Shown piece after piece: positions 52,365-55,672 of a stretch of DNA of 55,672 bases. A model generated the notes under the pieces. That model was not told the origin of the DNA, ran no database searches, and was given only the letters and a program-made list of their open reading frames with translations. This DNA comes from Spirochaetales bacterium (GTDB lineage: Bacteria; Spirochaetota; Leptospiria; Leptospirales; Leptonemataceae): the NCBI GenBank assembly GCA_024233935.1, contig JACKOY010000026.1, forward strand, positions 1-55,672, in the 5' to 3' direction. A program made the translations under genes and the position numbers. How positions within the stretch are numbered: position 1 is the stretch's first letter; the number at the start of each line of letters is the position of its first letter.

Positions 52365-52798
52365 AGCGTATCTTCTGTGTTTGTATCATCGGCCTGATGG
52401 CATTTCCCTCTTTGCCCGCCCTCGCCCAGCAACCCGACCTCAGTGCGGCGCGTGAGTTGCTTGCTATGCCCGACCAGGCGGCCCGCGAAGCGATTTCAAA
52501 ACTGACGCCAGAAGAAGCAATCGCCCTCCTGAGCCAGGTGCGCGCGGTTGCACGTCCCCGGAATCCGGAGGTAGATCGCATCACACTGCTAATCACGCAT
52601 CTGGAGCGCATTCGCGCGGTAGAGCGCGAGCAACGGCGCTTAAACAACCTTTTGATTGTGATTGGTGTGATTCTGGGGCTTTTCTGGATTTTTCTTGCAT
52701 ATGTGTTTTTCGATCAACGACGCACGCTTCGGGCGCTTCAAGCCTCCCGGCCGGAGTCCGGGTCGGGGCCGATTCGTGAAGTATACCGGGGTGAGTAA
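52361..52798 (+). CDS. CcmD-like secreted/anchored protein
   Basis: The 145-residue protein has a signal peptide (MKRIFCVCIIGLMAFPSLPALA), a helical middle and a C-terminal transmembrane segment (about 95-117) followed by DQRRTLRALQ. That last part resembles CcmD, the small membrane partner of CcmC, but with an added periplasmic head. Starting with TTG, overlapping ccmC's stop, it probably works with CcmBC. This is inference; similarity to CcmD cannot be measured here. Confidence 0.6.
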   Translation: MKRIFCVCIIGLMAFPSLPALAQQPDLSAARELLAMPDQAAREAISKLTPEEAIALLSQVRAVARPRNPEVDRITLLITHLERIRAVEREQRRLNNLLIVIGVILGLFWIFLAYVFFDQRRTLRALQASRPESGSGPIREVYRGE

Positions 52799-53846
52799 TC
52801 TGCCGCGCGCCCGCGCCTTCGGTCTTCTCGCGCCGCTGGCCGTGGCGTTGTTTTCGCACCTGGGCTGCGCGAGTTTTACAATTCGGGCCCTCGATGACTG
52901 TGTGCGCCTGGGTGGCCTGCCGGGGCCTGAAGATATGGTGCTTGATGCCAGCGATAATCGGCATCCGCGTTTGTTGGTGTCTTCTCAGGACCGCCGCCAG
53001 CACGACCCTATGGGTGAGATGCTGGAACCGGGCCACATCTACTCTGTGGACCTGACCAACAACCTTGCTCCGATCGCACTGCCATTCGTTGAACGGGATG
53101 ACTATCCCTTTCATCCTCACGGATTGGATCTGGTCGAGGTAAACGGCGGCCAGCTTCTGTACGTTATCAACCACGCCCTGAAAAACACACACTCAATCGA
53201 AGTATTTCGAGTTGAACGTGAACAACTGGTTTTCGTGAATCGCTTCTGGACCGATGCCCTGATCAGTCCCAATGACCTGGTGGCTCTGCCCGATGGCCAG
53301 ATCTACGTAAGCAACGACCACCTTTACAAGGGCGTTGCTGCCCTTTTCGGGGACGCACTTTCTTTCGGTTGGTCGAATGTTGTGCGCTTCCATGTGGAGA
53401 CGGGACGCTGGATTGTGGCTGCGGACGGAATCTCGCTTGCGAACGGCGTCGAGGTGCGTGAGAATCGCCTCTATGTCGCGGCAACCATCGACGAAGGGAT
53501 TTACGTTTACGACCGTGACCCGCTCTCCGGTAGCATCGGCGGACCCATTGACTTCATCGACGTAGGCAGCGGTGTGGACAATCTGATCTGGGAGGACGAG
53601 GACCACCTGCTGGTAGCGGCCCATCCCGACCTGTTTGCCTTTCTGGATCATCTTGAATCGGCCGAAAATCCGTCGCCGTCGGAAGTGTACCGTGTGAACG
53701 TTCGGACCGGAAACGTTGAGCGTGTGTTCTCCGACGATGGACGTCTCATTAGCGCGTCTTCGACGGCCATCAGCTTGGAGAATCGACTCTACGTTTCCCA
53801 GGTTTTTGAGCCCGAAATCGTCAGCTGCAGTTTGTCGCTTCAGTAA
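52791..53846 (+). CDS. Paraoxonase-like beta-propeller lipoprotein
   Basis: The 351-residue protein starts at GTG 52791, has a hydrophobic leader with Cys26 (LFSHLGC) and then a paraoxonase-type propeller. Calcium ligands of PON1 appear as GPED (E47, D48), ISPND (N161), LANG (N218) and VDN (D263, N264). Active-site His residues appear as HPHG (H110) and VINH (H128). It may be an envelope lactonase or esterase. It overlaps the previous gene by 8 bp. Confidence 0.85.
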   Translation: MSNLPRARAFGLLAPLAVALFSHLGCASFTIRALDDCVRLGGLPGPEDMVLDASDNRHPRLLVSSQDRRQHDPMGEMLEPGHIYSVDLTNNLAPIALPFVERDDYPFHPHGLDLVEVNGGQLLYVINHALKNTHSIEVFRVEREQLVFVNRFWTDALISPNDLVALPDGQIYVSNDHLYKGVAALFGDALSFGWSNVVRFHVETGRWIVAADGISLANGVEVRENRLYVAATIDEGIYVYDRDPLSGSIGGPIDFIDVGSGVDNLIWEDEDHLLVAAHPDLFAFLDHLESAENPSPSEVYRVNVRTGNVERVFSDDGRLISASSTAISLENRLYVSQVFEPEIVSCSLSLQ

Positions 53847-53869
53847 GTTCGCGCGCGCAATGGGGACAG

Positions 53870-54448
53870 TCAGTTTGGCAACCGGTCGATCAAACGCACG
53901 TTGAACTGACAATAGTCCAACCAGCCCATCTGCTCCGCGTGGTCCCGGGCAATCACCAACTGCGGCATCCAGGCCGGTCGAATTGGTTTGCTGCGCAGCT
54001 TCCAGCCCAGCTCTGCCAGAGTACGATCGCCCTTTCGGAAGTTGCAGCGCTTGCAGGCTGTTACCAGATTCTCCCAGGAGTTGAATGAAACGCCCGGATT
54101 GTCTCCCATCATCCTGCGCCAGCGGGAACGCGGCACAACGTGATCAACGGTCAGGTCATGGGGCGGCAGGCGTTCTTCGCAGTAGGCGCAGGTAAGGTCA
54201 TCACGCAGCATTACATTATATTTGGTGAGCGAAACGTCCCGCCGCGGGACTTTGTTGTAGCGCAATCGGGATATGATTCGTGGAACCGCAATCGAAACCG
54301 AGGGCGATCGCAGCACTTTGTCGGTCGAGCTGACGGCCACGGCGATTTCGCGAAACAGATCCAGAACGGCCTTACGAACCGTACAGATTTCGATCGGAAC
54401 CATGCCCGCATTGAGAACCAGAACCGGATCGTACAGCAGACGCTCCAT
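53870..54448 (-). CDS. HNH endonuclease family protein
   Basis: The 192-residue protein has a leader-like N-terminal domain (VLVLNAGMVPIEICTVRKAV) and then the HNH core CAYCEERLPPHDLTVDHVVPRSR with DH and the second CxxC in TACKRCNFRKGD. This layout occurs in many free-standing HNH proteins of unknown role, and may relate to DNA repair or restriction. It runs with gyrA, 45 bp downstream of it. Confidence 0.9.
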   Translation of the reverse strand: MERLLYDPVLVLNAGMVPIEICTVRKAVLDLFREIAVAVSSTDKVLRSPSVSIAVPRIISRLRYNKVPRRDVSLTKYNVMLRDDLTCAYCEERLPPHDLTVDHVVPRSRWRRMMGDNPGVSFNSWENLVTACKRCNFRKGDRTLAELGWKLRSKPIRPAWMPQLVIARDHAEQMGWLDYCQFNVRLIDRLPN

Positions 54449-54493
54449 AGCGTCCTTGAATTGAAATGCCGGCCTAAAAAAAGCAATAGAAAA

Positions 54494-55672
54494 TCATTCG
54501 TCGGAAAGGAGCGCCACGTCCCGCACTCGATCATTATCCTGAAGGTTCACAACTCGTACGCCTACGGTTGCACGCCCAATCTGTGAAATGTCCCCGGCCG
54601 CCATGCGAATCGTCATACCACTGTCTGCGATCACCACAATATCGTCGTCGTCGCGTACTCCGCAAACCCTCACCGCCGGTCCGTTCTTGTCGGTGATTTT
54701 GATGTAGGTCATACCCTTTCCGCCACGTCCTTTCGCCGGAAAGTTGGAGAACGCAACACGTTTGCCGAAGCCGTGCTCGGAGATCACCAGCAGGCTGGTA
54801 TTCGAGCGCACAGTATCCATACCGATGATGCTGTCGTCTTTTTCAAGGCGCATGCCGATGATGCCGGAGGCATTGCGTCCCTGGCTGCGCATCTTTCCAA
54901 TGTTTGTTCGCAGGGCGTTGCCGAGCCGGCTGGCGATCAGGACGTCGTCTTTAGGACCCACCAGGCGCACATCAATCAACTCGTCGTCCTTTCGAAGGTT
55001 GACAGCAATGATCCCGCCTTTTCGGGCCGATGAGAACGCAGACAGGTCCGACTTTTTCAGGATACCGTCACGGGTTACCATCACCAGGGCCTGATCATCG
55101 GTGTACTCCCGCGTGGCGGCCAGGGCGCTGATGTTCTCCTCGTTTGCCAGGTTGATCAGCGCCTTCAGGGAACGGCCGCGCGCCTCCCGCGAGGCTTCGG
55201 GCAGTTCGTGCACCGGCACGGCGAAGACTTTGCCTTTGTTGCTGAAGAGCAAAAGGGTGTCGTGGGTGGAGGCAACCAACATGCGTTTGACATGATCTTC
55301 ACGTTTGGCCGCCGCACCACGGATTCCCCGCCCGCCGCGTCGCTGGCGTCGGAAACTGTCGCGGGGCATGCGCTTTACAAATCCATCTTCCGACAGCATG
55401 ATCACAACGTCTTCGTCGGCAATTAGGTCCATGACCTCGAAGTTGGTTGTATCAACCGAGCTGTGGTCGACTTCCGTGCGGCGTTTGGCGGGATACTGTT
55501 TGTCGACCGCGACCAGTTCGTCGGAAACAATGCTGTACTGACGCTCTTCGCTCTTGAGGATTTCCTTGTAGTCTTTGATGCGGGCCTTGAGTTCCTTCAG
55601 CTCCTCGATGATCTTCTGCTGTTCGAGCGACGTGAGTTTCTGCAGCCGCATATCCAGAATGGCGTTGGCCTG
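54494..55672 (-). CDS. gyrA: DNA gyrase subunit A, C-terminal part (5' end beyond window)
   Basis: The frame is open to the edge. It contains QKLTSLEQQKI at the end of the tower/coiled-coil part, then the six-blade C-terminal wrapping domain. The GyrA box QRRGGRG separates gyrase from topoisomerase IV. Repeated blade motifs such as VVIMLSEDGFVKR and LLVISEHGFGKR are visible. GyrA with GyrB introduces negative supercoils. The N-terminal catalytic Tyr is outside the window. Confidence 0.97.
   Translation of the reverse strand, partial: QANAILDMRLQKLTSLEQQKIIEELKELKARIKDYKEILKSEERQYSIVSDELVAVDKQYPAKRRTEVDHSSVDTTNFEVMDLIADEDVVIMLSEDGFVKRMPRDSFRRQRRGGRGIRGAAAKREDHVKRMLVASTHDTLLLFSNKGKVFAVPVHELPEASREARGRSLKALINLANEENISALAATREYTDDQALVMVTRDGILKKSDLSAFSSARKGGIIAVNLRKDDELIDVRLVGPKDDVLIASRLGNALRTNIGKMRSQGRNASGIIGMRLEKDDSIIGMDTVRSNTSLLVISEHGFGKRVAFSNFPAKGRGGKGMTYIKITDKNGPAVRVCGVRDDDDIVVIADSGMTIRMAAGDISQIGRATVGVRVVNLQDNDRVRDVALLSDE

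Overview
The window looks like the chromosome of a diderm (LPS-bearing) bacterium of moderately high GC content (GC not computed). The best guess is a free-living spirochaete close to the Leptospirales. Supporting signs are kdsB (LPS core sugar), a MAF/DUF115 motility-associated glycosyltransferase, several lipoprotein signals with loose spirochaete-type lipoboxes (for example Ala-Val-Asn-Cys), an acyl-CoA ligase of a style I associate with Leptospira, and many secreted proteins of no recognised family. This assignment is inference; there is no rRNA in the window. Genes are tightly packed, with many ATGA/TTGA/GTGA stop-start overlaps and frequent GTG/TTG starts.

Layout. 1-5.1 kb: end of a sixA-like phosphatase, an ABC exporter pair, a small ATPase-fold protein and an LPS-type glycosyltransferase. 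3.9-7.5 kb: the DNA-repair pair mrfB-mrfA (yprB-yprA), ending exactly at a complete IS5-type insertion (7466-8724). 8.8-14.0 kb: an ArnT-like membrane glycosyltransferase, a Cys-rich membrane protein, lipB, tRNA-Phe, and a response regulator with two secreted proteins. 14.2-20.2 kb: a CoA-transferase, ilvC, a degenerate iron-alcohol-dehydrogenase relative divergent from an rsmG-spoU fusion, and a DUF900-type hydrolase. 20.3-28.2 kb: secreted unknowns and an operon of ATPase/HDOD protein, solitary ABC ATPase and MAF glycosyltransferase. 28.3-30.8 kb: queE-queD-queC-kdsB. 31-37.4 kb: a histidine kinase, xseA, an AI-2E-type permease, a lipoprotein and an XPB/Ssl2-like helicase-domain protein without a helicase. 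37.4-43.4 kb: lepB, a PASTA-type PBP, an acyl-CoA ligase and a PP2C/SpoIIE phosphatase. 43.4-49 kb: nitroreductase, dinB, radical SAM protein, a 58-bp tandem repeat array, HIT, pcm and an SDR. 48.9-53.9 kb: an alpha-carbonic anhydrase lipoprotein divergent from a membrane class III cyclase, then ccmB-ccmC-ccmD-like and a paraoxonase-like lipoprotein. 53.9-55.7 kb: an HNH nuclease and the 3' part of gyrA.

Most of the window is core housekeeping. The least explained parts are the paired ATPase-fold proteins (2350 and 21683), the metal-ligand-less Fe-ADH relative, the rsmG-spoU fusion, the helicase-less XPB-type protein, the repeat array at 46433-46680, and several unrecognised secreted proteins.
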